A DNA stretch of 64,000 bases from NCBI GenBank assembly GCA_004565275.1, contig SDOX01000122.1:176442-240441 (forward strand). Direction: 5' to 3'. The stretch is from Nannochloropsis salina CCMP1776 (lineage: Eukaryota > Sar > Eustigmatophyceae > Eustigmatales > Monodopsidaceae). A program made the translations under genes and the position numbers. Within the stretch, counting starts at the first letter, position 1. Each line of letters opens with the position of its first letter. The notes beneath the pieces were generated by a model. It did no database searches. It was given only the letters and a program-made list of their open reading frames with translations, and was not told the origin of the DNA. This document shows positions 35,505 to 46,700 of this stretch, one piece after another.

Positions 35505-38330
35505 ATGTCCACGTCGCCACTATCGCCCACAGGGAACGGCGTTCGGGGGAGGTCGGAAGGAGCAGGAGAAGACGCGGGAGCGCTGCGTCGGTGGAGCAAG
35601 GGAGGGGAAGAATGTGAGGGGGACCAGGCGAGGGGCGAGGAAGGCAAGGTGGGCCGGAGGGTCGACGACGACCTGCTGAATCACGGCGACAGGAGGGTCG
35701 ACGACGACAGGCTGAATTACGGCGACGCCGAAGAAAAGGAGGATGGGCACGCAGAGACGGAAGAGGACGAGGAGGGCAGCCAGGCAAGTGGTGACTTTGG
35801 TGTGGGCCGGGAGGAGGAGGGAGGGGAGGAGGAGCCGAGACCGGAGGTGGATCTTAAGCCTAGGGCGGAGGAGGCTCCCACGGCGGGCGTCGAACGGCGG
35901 CGAAGCCGGCGGGAAACTCGAGGCCGTCATTCGCTCCGGGAGGGGGAAGAAGAGGGAGGTTTGCGGGGCTTGGGGCAGGGCTCGAACGCGAGTGTGAACA
36001 GTGGAGGTAGTCAGGGAGGCCGGCGAGGACCCAATGGCGGGAAACAGGCGCGACCGGGGGGAAGCAACAGCAACAGCGGTGGCAAAGCCGCGCATGCTCA
36101 GCCACAGGACCTCCGATACTACGACATGGACGGTTTTATGGAAGGGGAAGGGGGCAGTGGGCTTGGGAAAAAATGCGCGAAAAAATCACGGCGGGAATTG
36201 CCCAACGGGGCGGTGGCCACTTTGAAAGGCTGGCTGCTTTCCCCCGAGCACATCGCCCATCCCTACCCAACGGCACAGGACCAAGTAGCGTTGATGGCCG
36301 CGACGGGCATCGACAAGAAGCAGTTGAAAAATTGGTTCACGAACGCGCGCCGACGCATTTGGAAACCAATGCTGCGGCGTCAGACGGACGAATCGGGGGG
36401 TCCGGGGCTTGTGTGTGTCTCTCGAGGAGGAGGGGCGGGATTGGACGGGGGAGGTGTGGGGAATGGAGCAGGCTTGCCACCTTCCCCTTCGTCCTCTTCC
36501 GCGCGGGGGGGGTTGGCCCCTGGGAGCCTGCAGCTCCCGCCCCACTACCATCCCTCAGGGGCCCTTGCCCGATCACCCTCCCCCCTATCCCCTTCTGGGA
36601 TGGGTTTGGGCAGCCCCCCCCTCCACAACCACAGCGCCCTCGACAGTTTCACCAGCCGGAGCGCGGCCGCTTCGCCCGAACCGTTTTCTCCCCGACTCTA
36701 CCGGTCGGCTCAGCAGCAGCTCCATACGTCTTCCCCGACCTCCCCCAGTGCCGCCGAGGCGGCCGCCGCCGCCGCGGTGGCTTTCTCGTCCCGGCGGCAC
36801 CAGCAACACCACCAGCTGAGCGAGCATCCGATGGGGGGGGGGAAAGGGTCGGGAACGGGCGTCTTTTACCCACGCCACACAAGCTCGGGCCTGCCGCCGC
36901 CACCACAGCAGCCCCCGAGCGCGACCACGGGGGGAGGCGGGGGAGGAATGACGACCATGGGGTCGCTGGGCACCTTGAGTGGCTTTGCGAGCGTGGAGGA
37001 TTTTTTCAAGAATTTTCTCGGGGATGGGAGCAACAGCCCCCTGAATGCGGCTGGGAAGGAAGGAGGCCAACCGGCGCTGATGAAAACGTTTTCTTCCCGG
37101 AGTTTCGGCAATTTTCGGACAAGTTCGTCCTTGAGTGATTTCCCCCGAACGGATTCGTACGCGTTCCTGGAAGTGTTTTTCAATGACGACGGCTTGGACG
37201 GCTTCGGAGGAGGGGGAGGGCGGGAGGGAGGGAAGGGGGGAGGGAGGGAGGAGAACATCGGGTTGTCCATGGACGACGACATGGTTCTGGGCGGAACGAC
37301 GGGCACGGCGACGATGCAGGGCCCCGGTCTGGGGGGGGGCGTGAAACGGGGCATCTCCAGCGTGTCGGTGGGAGAAGAGGAGCCAGCCGCGGGCGATAAC
37401 TCCTCCAGGATGAAGCGTCAAGCACGCGAGCAGGGGCAAGGAGGCTACGTGTCCTTCTCCCCCACGCCCATGCTGGGAGCGCAGGTGGGGTTGGAGGGCG
37501 GGACGGAGGGCGGGGAACGGCCTCCTCAAGTGCCACATCCAGCGCTGCACCTGCCTGGCTCGAGGCCCTCCTCCGGGAGCCACTCCCCTAGGAGCGGGTC
37601 CGGCTCTCCCCTGAATGCGGGGGGTGGGGCGGGGCCTGTCTACCACGCTTTTTTCAAGGTGGGCAGCCACGGGAATGTGGTACCGTCCGGGGCCGTGATG
37701 GGCACCAGCGGTGTCTCCTTCCCTCATCCTTCCGAGGGGGGTGCGCCGGGAATGGAGCAGGTTTCTTCCTTCTTGGGAGGGAGGGGGGAGGGAGAAAGCG
37801 TTGGTGGGAGGCCAGGGCCTAGTAGGGAAGGTGTTGGGAGGGAGGGTGGGGTTGGCAAGGGAGGCTTGAGCCGATCGCCGACCTTGCAAGAGGTGATGAT
37901 GGAGCAGTATTACCAGCACCACCAGCCGCCTCCGTCCGGGCCTGACTCACACGCGTCTGCCCGCCCGGCCTTCCCCCCCCCTTCGGAGCCTGTGCACGTC
38001 TCGACGGGGGCCCGCTGCCCCTTTTGCCCGACCTTGAGCGTGGACACTCAATTGCGACCCTGCGGCCACCTCTTCCATGGGAACTGCCTCAAACCCTGGC
38101 TCCAGAAATCCCCGTCGCCCCCGGCGTGCCCTGTGTGTCGCGAAAGCATTGCCTCCTGCGTGTTGGCCATTCCTTGCATTGCCACGGGGGCCTCCTTCGA
38201 CTCGTTGCCGCCCGTGGCGGGCGAAGGGACAGGTGGGGGGGCAGGGAGGACGGTGGAAGGGCCCGAGCATGGGAAGGAAAGGCTGGAGGCGGAGTCGTCG
38301 GCAGTGCAAATGGCGGGGAGCCACGTTTAA
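35505..38330 (+). CDS. TALE homeodomain and RING-H2 finger protein
   Basis: Long single-exon frame of about 941 residues from the ATG at 35505. A TALE (KN-type) homeodomain spans about residues 228-289: the three-residue loop contains HPYPTAQDQ, and helix 3 reads KNWFTNARRR, the DNA-contacting signature. Near the C-terminus (about 836-880) is a RING-H2 finger: CPFC, then CGHLFHGNC, then CPVC. Between them is a long low-complexity region rich in Ser, Pro, Gly and His, with one conserved-looking stretch SVEDFFKNFLGD. The N-terminal part has an acidic region and a 12-residue imperfect repeat (RRVDDDLLNHGD / RRVDDDRLNYGD). By inference it is a nuclear DNA-binding protein with possible E3 ubiquitin ligase activity. 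The frame extends 60 bp upstream without an ATG, so an extra 5' exon is possible. Confidence 0.85.
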   Translation: MSTSPLSPTGNGVRGRSEGAGEDAGALRRWSKGGEECEGDQARGEEGKVGRRVDDDLLNHGDRRVDDDRLNYGDAEEKEDGHAETEEDEEGSQASGDFGVGREEEGGEEEPRPEVDLKPRAEEAPTAGVERRRSRRETRGRHSLREGEEEGGLRGLGQGSNASVNSGGSQGGRRGPNGGKQARPGGSNSNSGGKAAHAQPQDLRYYDMDGFMEGEGGSGLGKKCAKKSRRELPNGAVATLKGWLLSPEHIAHPYPTAQDQVALMAATGIDKKQLKNWFTNARRRIWKPMLRRQTDESGGPGLVCVSRGGGAGLDGGGVGNGAGLPPSPSSSSARGGLAPGSLQLPPHYHPSGALARSPSPLSPSGMGLGSPPLHNHSALDSFTSRSAAASPEPFSPRLYRSAQQQLHTSSPTSPSAAEAAAAAAVAFSSRRHQQHHQLSEHPMGGGKGSGTGVFYPRHTSSGLPPPPQQPPSATTGGGGGGMTTMGSLGTLSGFASVEDFFKNFLGDGSNSPLNAAGKEGGQPALMKTFSSRSFGNFRTSSSLSDFPRTDSYAFLEVFFNDDGLDGFGGGGGREGGKGGGREENIGLSMDDDMVLGGTTGTATMQGPGLGGGVKRGISSVSVGEEEPAAGDNSSRMKRQAREQGQGGYVSFSPTPMLGAQVGLEGGTEGGERPPQVPHPALHLPGSRPSSGSHSPRSGSGSPLNAGGGAGPVYHAFFKVGSHGNVVPSGAVMGTSGVSFPHPSEGGAPGMEQVSSFLGGRGEGESVGGRPGPSREGVGREGGVGKGGLSRSPTLQEVMMEQYYQHHQPPPSGPDSHASARPAFPPPSEPVHVSTGARCPFCPTLSVDTQLRPCGHLFHGNCLKPWLQKSPSPPACPVCRESIASCVLAIPCIATGASFDSLPPVAGEGTGGGAGRTVEGPEHGKERLEAESSAVQMAGSHV

Positions 38331-40069
38331 ACAACGAGGGGAGGAACAGAGAGGCGGGATGAATGCCGGTGGCTGGGTGTTCCCCGGACCGCGGAGTATC
38401 CACACGGAGGCGTGTGGAAAGGGCCCGAGGGATTTTGCCTGTAAGGGCTCTCTCTCCACCCATGATGGAGAGGGAGGACAGGCAGGAGGAGAGTGGGACG
38501 CTATAGTCTCACTTGGGAAGAGAAGAACGGTAGAAGAGGAGGGAAGGAAAGACAAGGGGGGGTTGCGTTTGAACGTGTGTACATGTGCGGTTTCACATGG
38601 TATTCTACTTATCTAGTACGATGGAGATGGATGCAAGCGGAGTGAATGACCTTAACGTGAAAGGAGAGCGAAATGCGGGTAGTGCTGCACGTGCAGAAAA
38701 GGGAAAAATCGACCTTATCCACCGGGCAGGCGCACGGAGCGACGCGCGCATCGTGTCGAAAGGGGGCACTGACCGTGTGATGCTCGGCGCGGTCGGATGG
38801 CGTGTGCCCGTGCAGAGTCTCTCCGGTCCCTTTCACGTGAGCCTTGGGGACCGCAGATAAAAGCACGAGCCGGTGCAGGCCAAGGCAGACATTATTTGGG
38901 GGGTTTGAGACACATTGGGTCGTTGGGAAGTAAGGGCAATGACAGCAGCATGCGTGTGGACGAAGTAATGCCCGTCTAGGAGCATGAAAGTACAGGCAAC
39001 GACAAGAAAACACGGGTGTTCAAAGGTATCACTGTACGTGTGTGAGCACAGCAGTGCAGTATGCACTGCGAGGGCTGTCGATGGGTAGCAGTACGGATTT
39101 TACTGCCACAACCACGACAGATAAAATCATGAATGCACAAGCAACAGCAGAAGTGTGTATATTATGGTTAAGGTATCCTCGCTTTGATTTCTCGGTGAAC
39201 TCAATATGAAAGAACAAAAAAGGGATGGAGTGATAAAATTTGGAAGAGATGTTGTAGTGATAACATTTGGAAGGGACGAATGATGTTTTTTCTGGGTGAA
39301 ATATAGTTTTTCCCCGCACTTAATTGGTGATTTTATCTCCATTGAAATGTGCACGCACAACAACAGCCTCAACACCTTAATCTGGCAGTAGGTTGGGAAG
39401 TTTGCTGTGGCAAGAATACATGTAAGGTGGAAAAAAAAGGATTTCCTCGCAAAATTTCAAGAATACATGTAAGGTGGAAAAAAAAGGATTTCCTCGCAAA
39501 ATCCGCCAACAATCGATGCAAAGCGATACCCTCAAGTATCGTCTCAGACGGGACAAGAGTCAAATTGATTCGTAGTACCGGCCACCTCACCAGACAAAGC
39601 CTTCTTATTGCTTTTCAACATGCGTGTCACATGCCATACGATTGTGCAATGAAGTCTGTGGTGTCGGGAAGCTAAGCTGCTAGCAAACTCCAGTCTCTTT
39701 CGCAGGTTGCGGTTGGTGCGAATATATCCCGCACGACGAGATATTAAAACCCTTTCTTGCGTTCAATGTGCTTCAGATTCCCCACCATATCTCCCTGCCG
39801 TGTGACTTCGTCTCGAGCCGTGTGTCGTCCTCGCGTTCCCGGGAGGCTTGCGCATCCATCGTCGTGCCATATATATTATATGATATTAAGTCACCCGGAC
39901 ATGAACTTTGCCGGGTGAGTTGGGCCTTCATTTTCGTTCCCGAGCCTCTGGCTTGGAAGCGAAGGCGACTTTTCCTTCTGACCATGACTAGGATGCCCCG
40001 CCCGTTCACTTGCTTTCCCACGCATGCACTTGTATACAGGCTTTTCTGCGCCATTCGTACAAGGCGGTC
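38331..40069. other. Intergenic stretch, about 1.7 kb
   Basis: No gene is called. Short frames at 38585-38860 and 39768-40073 (+) lack domains; the latter could include the 5' leader or an upstream exon of the Myb gene, since a TATACAG acceptor-like site precedes its frame near 40032-40038. The segment is AT-rich around 39050-39500 and carries a 47-bp tandem repeat. Confidence 0.4.
39411..39502. repeat. Tandem repeat, 47-bp period, two copies
   Basis: Copies start at 39411 and 39458 with the same 45 bases, beginning CAAGAATACATG and including a run of eight A. They differ only in the two bases at the junction. No coding role is seen. Confidence 0.92.
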
Positions 40070-42772
40070 ATGAGTCGGCGGACGACTTTATCAAGTCTCG
40101 AGGCTGAGAGAGCACACTCCTTCTACGAGTTAAACGTGCCCGGGAGCTTGCCGCCAGCCTTGACTCCCCACACGGAAGAAGCACAGAGAAGCCAATCAAA
40201 TATCTCACAGGCCCCCGACAAAAACGATGGCCATGAGAAAAACGGAGATGCCCGGGTGGAGAAGGAGGAAGGAGAGGGTGAAGCAGCCGAGCAGTCCCCC
40301 CTCGTCCTCGAACCTCTACCCATCCCCTCCCCTCCTCCAGCCTCCATGCCTCAGATATCGAGCGCCGCATTTCCCTCCGAGCATCACCATCACCCCGTGT
40401 CGTTGCACGCACCGCCGCCTGTCCATCCCATGCAAGCTCCGCCCGCCCACCATCCTTACCACCCTCACCACCTCCCTCCCGGACTGGGGCCCTGCGCCCC
40501 GATGTCTGCAACCCACCTTCCCCCTGGCCCTTACAATGGCGGCTCCATGTATCCATCCGCTCTTTCTACGATGAATCCTCACTACACCCACGCGGCTGGC
40601 TCTGGACCAGGCGCCATGCCCCCCGGTCCCCGACCGACGCCCTCTCAAGCCTGGAATGCCCCCCCAGCCCTTCCAACTGCTGCGGACGCCGAGGCCCCTC
40701 CCATCAAGACGGGAAAATTCAGCAAAAGCGAGTCACAGGCGATTTTGCACGCGGTCCAAGAGTATTGCGAGGCCCACGACGTGAGCGTGCACCGCCTGTG
40801 CTCGGAGAATGCTCACCGGGGCGACTTGAAAGGCGCCTGGTTGAAAATCGCCAAGGTGCTCCCGAACCGGACCGTCCAAGCCGTCTACCGGCACGGCTTA
40901 AGGAAACTGCACTCCTTCAAGCGGGGGAAATGGACGGAGGAGGAGGAACGGAAGCTGATGGAGCTGGTGGAGGTGCGCGGCCAGAAGTGGGTCAAGTTTC
41001 AGGAGGTGTTGAACCGCTCCGCTGACGCCTGTAGAGACAAGCACAGGGAGCTGGCGACGGGGTGGGCGGCCAAGGCATGGGCGAGGAAGGGGGCGGAAGG
41101 GTACCCGGAGGAGGCGCGGGGGGCGCCGACGGCGGTGGAAGGGGAGGACGCGGGGAAGGAGGAAGGGCCGGGGGGGGGCGGGGAGAAGGGCGGGCGAAGT
41201 GCGGAGGGAGACTTGGGAAGGAGGGTGCCGTTGCTCTCTTCCTCCTCCTCCTCCGTGTCCTCCTCTTCCCCCTCGTCGGCGGAGGAAGGGGCGGAGGAAG
41301 GGGCGGAGGAAGGGGGGGAAGAAGGGGGAAAGGAGGGGGTGAAGACGGGGCGGGGGCAGGTGGCGAGGGAGGGGGAGGGAAGAGGCGTGAGGAGGAAGGA
41401 AGGGAAGGAGAGTCGGCGGGAAGGTGAGGGGACGGGGGGGAGGGGTGCAAAGGAGGCGTCAGAGGCAGGGAGACGCGAGGAAGGAGGGGAAGGGGGAAAG
41501 GCGGACCTCGCCGCTTTGGGCCCCTCCAGGCGCCCGGCCTTCCCTCCCCATCACGGGGAGGAGTTAGGGGGGGAGGAAGGTGAGAAGATGTCGGGAGTAG
41601 TGGAGGTTGGGGCGCCTCTTCCCCCTCGCCGGACCTCGGGAAGGTGGAGCAAGGAGGAGGAGGATCAGTTCATCCACGCGGTGTGTGACTACCTGCATCG
41701 ACCCCGCTCCACCCCCCTGGCCGAGCTGCCCCGGGAGGGGATCAATTGGACCGAGGTGGCCTCCCGCCTGCACTCCACCCGCTCACGGATCCATTGCCTG
41801 AACAAATGGGCCCAGCTCCAAGGGAAGCACCGGCGCGTGGAGGAACGTAGGCGGCTGGCGGCGGTCGTCGGCGACGTTGGCCTTCCGTCGGGCTACCTGA
41901 ACGGTTCTCTCCCTCCCCCGCCGCCTCCTCCACCACCTCCTCCTCCTCTTCCGCTTCCTCCACCCATCGCCCCCCTGATCTCCACTGCCCCCCCTTCTTC
42001 GTACTCAACCGAGGCCCCTCCCTCCCTTCCTCCCTCCCTCCCCCCCTTCCTCCCCCCGCCCTTTCCCCTGCTCGCCCCGATGGCTAATTCTTCCACTTTC
42101 AAGATGGAGAATTTGCAACAAGACCTGCAGTTGTTGGACCGATTGATCGAACTGGCACCGGCGGAGGAAAGTGAGGTGGTTTGGTCCCGTTTGCCGGTTC
42201 GAAACGCCCTGCAACGGTGGGGGAAATTGAAGCAGATGCTGGAGCGGGGAGGGAAGGGAAGGGAAGGAGGGGGCGTCTTGGTGGGGGGAGACGTGGCATC
42301 GCTGCAGAAAGCGATGCAGGTGATGAAGGAGGAAGTGTTGGAGGAGATACGAAAGACGGAGCTCCGCGTGCAAAAGAGGGCGATGCGGGCCCGGCGTTCG
42401 AAGGAGCGGGAGCGGAGGATGGCAGAGACCAAGGTACGGACGCGGTTGATGAAGGAGGAGAGGAGGTTGAAGAGGATGGAGGAGGCGGTGGTGCGGGAGC
42501 GGCGACAAAAAGAGAAGGAGGAGAGGAGGAAGAGGAAGAGGAGGGAAAGCGGGTTGGAGGCAGTGTCGATTCTGGCCTCCCTCGCGACGAAAGGGTCGGT
42601 GAAGGAGAAGGCGAAGGAGGAGGAGGAGGAGGAGGAGGAGGAGGAAATTGTGGTCACCTCGGACAGTGAGGACGGCGAGAGGAGAAGAAAGAGGAGAAGA
42701 GGAGGGGGGCGTCGGGAAGGGAAGGGGGAGGAGGAAGGAGGGGAGGAAGAGGAGGAAGAGGAGGAGAATTAA
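40070..42772 (+). CDS. Myb/SANT DNA-binding protein resembling Reb1 / TTF-I
   Basis: Single-exon frame of 900 residues from the ATG at 40070. An N-terminal Pro/His-rich region precedes a Myb block at about residues 217-330. It contains FSKSESQAI, a linker VQAVYRHGLRKLHSF and a canonical repeat RGKWTEEEE...RSADACRDKHREL, an arrangement like the RNA polymerase I terminators Reb1 and TTF-I and the related DMP1. A second block at about 522-593 starts SGRWSKEEEDQFI and ends with RIHCLNKWAQL. The two blocks are separated by a long Gly/Glu/Arg low-complexity region. The C-terminus has a helical segment (LQQDLQLLDRLIELAP) and a highly charged Arg/Glu coiled region. Likely nuclear; a role in rDNA transcription termination is a reasonable but unproven inference. 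The frame is open upstream to 40010 without an ATG. Confidence 0.8.
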   Translation: MSRRTTLSSLEAERAHSFYELNVPGSLPPALTPHTEEAQRSQSNISQAPDKNDGHEKNGDARVEKEEGEGEAAEQSPLVLEPLPIPSPPPASMPQISSAAFPSEHHHHPVSLHAPPPVHPMQAPPAHHPYHPHHLPPGLGPCAPMSATHLPPGPYNGGSMYPSALSTMNPHYTHAAGSGPGAMPPGPRPTPSQAWNAPPALPTAADAEAPPIKTGKFSKSESQAILHAVQEYCEAHDVSVHRLCSENAHRGDLKGAWLKIAKVLPNRTVQAVYRHGLRKLHSFKRGKWTEEEERKLMELVEVRGQKWVKFQEVLNRSADACRDKHRELATGWAAKAWARKGAEGYPEEARGAPTAVEGEDAGKEEGPGGGGEKGGRSAEGDLGRRVPLLSSSSSSVSSSSPSSAEEGAEEGAEEGGEEGGKEGVKTGRGQVAREGEGRGVRRKEGKESRREGEGTGGRGAKEASEAGRREEGGEGGKADLAALGPSRRPAFPPHHGEELGGEEGEKMSGVVEVGAPLPPRRTSGRWSKEEEDQFIHAVCDYLHRPRSTPLAELPREGINWTEVASRLHSTRSRIHCLNKWAQLQGKHRRVEERRRLAAVVGDVGLPSGYLNGSLPPPPPPPPPPPPLPLPPPIAPLISTAPPSSYSTEAPPSLPPSLPPFLPPPFPLLAPMANSSTFKMENLQQDLQLLDRLIELAPAEESEVVWSRLPVRNALQRWGKLKQMLERGGKGREGGGVLVGGDVASLQKAMQVMKEEVLEEIRKTELRVQKRAMRARRSKERERRMAETKVRTRLMKEERRLKRMEEAVVRERRQKEKEERRKRKRRESGLEAVSILASLATKGSVKEKAKEEEEEEEEEEIVVTSDSEDGERRRKRRRGGGRREGKGEEEGGEEEEEEEEN

Positions 42773-43721
42773 GAAGCGGGCGGGGGCGTGTTTGCAATTT
42801 AAAGAGCTTGTACTGAGAAAATCATCGTGCCACGACCGGCGAAATGAAGAGGAAAAACTGCCATCGCAAGGACTCGCACAGTCTGTCACAAAGAAGACGA
42901 AAGATTATTAAGGGTGGCTGAGGAGGTGAAGCCGTACACGGCCAGCAGCCGGTGTCTGGTTGCTGATTCATCAACGTGCTTTTGATGCGATGCGTTAAGC
43001 ATCCCACCGTAACAAGTAAAAGACTCGAAGGATAGGGTACGGCCGCTTAGTACCTCTGAAAAGGAGGGATGTAAACCCGAAAAATGGTGCGAAAAGTAAG
43101 TGACTCGATGAACCTTCCTATGGTGCCTTGTGGAGGGGGAAGGATAACTTTGGATTCAACCTGATTCTCTCTTTTCTTTCCTGATTTCTCGGGGCCAGTG
43201 TGTGTGGCGGTGAACGCGCGCTCCCTGTAGGTCTGTTTTGTCTCGTTTCCACGCTCTCGACTTGCGATTATCCCCCTTCACCTGTATTTTGGGCTCAATT
43301 CATGGATCCTCCCCTCCCTTGTGGGCGGTTCTAGCAGTTGCTCCTTCCGGCTCCTGCCCCTCGCCCTGGTTCACATTGACTCCCTGCTTCGCTTGCTTGA
43401 TGCATGGGCACCCCATTCTCCCCCGAATGTCCTGCACTCTGCCGTCATGATACCTGCCCGTTCGTATGCCAGCCCCTAAATCACCATTCTGGAAAGACTA
43501 CCTTTGTAGAAGGACGCAGACCTCTCTCGACCCTCTACCTCATCCATCTTGTTTCCCTCCCTTTTTCGGGTGCATGTGGCTGCTTCTCCTCCCATCCTTT
43601 TCTCGTCTTGGTGTTCGCTTCCTCTATACATCATAACTTTATCCCGCATCTTATTTCCTGGTTCTATCTACAGTGAGAATAGTCCCATACATCCATCCGG
43701 AGGTCCTTATGACCTAATCCT
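42773..43721. other. Convergent 3' intergenic region
   Basis: Spacer between the Myb gene (+) and the large ZIP4-like gene (-). The plus strand is pyrimidine-rich from 43150 to 43720. Plus-strand frames there lack domains and are rejected. Confidence 0.45.
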
Positions 43722-46700
43722 TCACGACTCAGTCCCCATACTCATCCGCCGCTGCTTCTCGTCCTCCCTCTCGACCTCTTCCAACTCCCTCGCCACACTC
43801 AGCATAGAATGGATCTGCTCCTGGTAGTTTGCTTTGAAGTCTTCCTCCGCCCATGGCAACAGTCCCAGCGCCGCCTCCAAGCATACCTCTGGCCCGCTTT
43901 CTCTCCCTTCCTCTCCCCCTCCCATCATCTCAAGCTTACTCACGCCCTCGTTGTACAAAGCTGCCGCTAGCCTGGAGGCGACGCGTGAAAGGGTGCACGA
44001 AGGGGCGGGTACGACAGATTTTGTCTCGATTCCAGCTCGAAATTCCCTCACCACCTCCAAGCCAGCCTTGGTTCCTCCTACAGCATGGTAGAGGTCTAGA
44101 TAAACCCACAGCGCTTTTTCATTCCATTCCTCCGCTCCCCCATCCTCTTTGGCGGTCGTCGATGGATGTTTCTGCAGTTGCCTTTGAAGGGCAAGGCGAA
44201 AGAGAGCCACTGCCGACGTGCGGAGGGAGGGAGGGAGGACAGAGACATAGGACGATTGAAGGCAATTGCGAGCTAGGGCGTGGAGAACTTCGAAAGGAAA
44301 AGTGAGAAGGGTTGACGTCTCCTTGCTGATCAGAGCAGGTAAGCCGAGAGTGGGATCTTCCACCTGCTTATCCTTGTCCTCTCCTCCCCTCGAGCCGTTC
44401 CCAGTACTAGTCGCCAGCCCAGAGGCAGAAGAAGGGCGAGAGGATGGTCGCGAGCCAGGTTGGGAGGGCGGACGAGGAGTTTGGAGGGAGGAAGTAGAAG
44501 AGCCTCGGATAAGAATTTCGAGAAGGATGATGGTCTGATGCAAATTATGACAAATGGGTTTGAGCGCCGAAGTTTTGGAGCTTGAAATTCGTGTTTTTGC
44601 TGTATGAAGCTGACCAAGGTAGTAGGAGGACTCATCGGGGGTAAGGAGAGAGAAAGTCCCCGACCGGGAGGATAGCGAGGAAGTAACCGTCAGAAGGAGG
44701 AGGAGAAGGCCATGTTTCTCTTCCTCCGTCGTGGGAGATATGGAGGTCGGAGAAGACGGGTATGAAAGGGAGGCTGGGCCGAAGGTAGCTTCGTGGAATC
44801 GGTGGGCGGCGCGAAAGAAATCATGGGAGCAAGCAAGCTGATTTTTGGGAGGTACCTCAGAAAGGGAAGGTAAGAGGGAGGCCGAGTGGACGGTCTCGGT
44901 GGCGGGGACGGCTGTGGCGACACCGAAATTCAGACAAAGTGTCGTGAGCCATTTCAAGTCGTCGGCTTGGGCTGCCATTGCTGCAGCTCTTTGTGCTCGA
45001 CTCTCTTCTACTTTGCCCCCATCGGTGCTGCACTGCTGGACATTTCTTTCCTCTGATGTGTGCTGTGGAGCAGTATTGTGAAGATAGTCCAGGATGGGTA
45101 GCGCATACGTGCTCACGCCGCTCCAGATCTCTGCTGCGGCTTCGACGTGAGAAAAAGTGTCGGGGGCGAAGCAGAGGGGGACAGGCTTAGACGGTGTGGA
45201 CAAGATTGGGTACTCACTCCCCTCCTTGTCATGGGCACTGGGAGAGCGGGGGATGGAAGAGTCTGCTAGGGAGGGAGAGGTCGAGAAAGCATCGTGGGAA
45301 GGAGGAACAGGCGGGCTGTACGAGGAGAGAATGGCTTCGAGGAAGGTTCGGCATAGCTGAAGTGGATCGGTGCCTGCACAAGGCGATAGGTAGGGAGAGG
45401 GAAATGCGGCGGAAGAAGTTGCGTTTGCCGCAAGGACGGACGTCATGGACTTCCTCTTTCTGAGTTTCCCTTCCCTTCCTCCCTCCCTCCCTCCTGCTCT
45501 TCCTCCATGGTAGTAGCAGTCCTTCCAGACACGCAAAGCCTCCCCCAAAATGGTCTTCAGGATCCGCGCCGCCACGGTCCGGTCCACTTTCCCTCCCTCC
45601 TTCCCTCCTTTCCTCCCTTCCTCTCCCCTGCCCATCATGGTCTCTGCCACCACTTTTGCCATGCTTTCCAGTGCCCGCAGCAGATCTTGCTTGCTTTCTT
45701 TTGTCCCCCCGTCCCTTCCTTGTTCTAATTCTATCGTAAATTCCCTCAAAATTTCCACCAAAGCCTTTTCCATTCCGGTCTTTTGTTCCTTGACAGCCTG
45801 TTCTCTCTCTTTCCCTTCTTCTCTGCCCGCCTCTTTTTCCTCTCCTCCGCCCTTCATCGCCATCAATGTGGACAGCCAGAATAGGTTCAAACGTGCATTT
45901 TCGCTTCGATACCGGGTTATGCGGCACGCCTCCCGGGCGACGGCCACCGCCTCTTCTTCCCTCCCTCCCTCTTCCCAGATCGCATGGGATTTCGTGCAAA
46001 GTACACTCCTACGCTTTTCCTCGTCCTCCGGTGAGGTGACAACAAGGAGCAGGTCACATAATTGTTGCGTGAGATGCAATTCTCCCGCTCTTTCTATCTC
46101 GCGTGCTCCCTCTCGTGCGTTCTTCTTGACTAAAGTCGGAGAAGTGTTGTAAACCTGGTTGTGCACGTGCCACAAAGCCTTTTCCAGGACCAGCCGCAGG
46201 GAGGCCTTGTCTTTCTCCGTGAGAAGAGAGGGGGAGAGGGAGCAAGGAAGCGAACGGGTGTGGACAGGAGAAAGGAAAGGTGAAGGAGGTGACGCAGGAA
46301 GGAGAAGCGGGGTGAGAGAAGAGAGAAGGCGGGAAGTAAGGGCGTGATAAGTGGAGACAGGATGAGTGTAGCTGGTGGCCTGCAGGGCAATCGTGAGGAG
46401 GGAGGCCTCTTCTAGGAGGACGGACAGGATCTGGAGCATGGTCTCCTTCTCATCCAGTCGAGCCTTCGCTCCAGCTACCTCCACGTCTGGACTGGACGTG
46501 GGCGGCGAACGAACGAGGCGAGAAAGGAGGGCGTCGAAGAGGGAGAATGCTTGAGGGTGGTAGCGCTGGAAGGCAATGAGTGCCTTGGCGCCTTGCAAAG
46601 CGGCGGGAACGTCCAGGCAGACCAAGCGGAGGACGACGGCCGTGGCGGCCTCCATCCCCTCATCAGTTCCTCCTCGCAGAAGGTAACTGACCTTGGCAAG

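Noticed and set aside
36585-37922. 445-codon minus-strand frame opposite the homeodomain-RING gene
   Set aside because: It is Pro/Arg-rich shadow sequence from a GC-rich linker; the plus strand carries both recognised domains.
43238-43827. Plus-strand frames between the Myb and ZIP4-like genes
   Set aside because: They are Ser/Pro/Leu-rich products of a pyrimidine-rich 3' region and run into the minus-strand gene.
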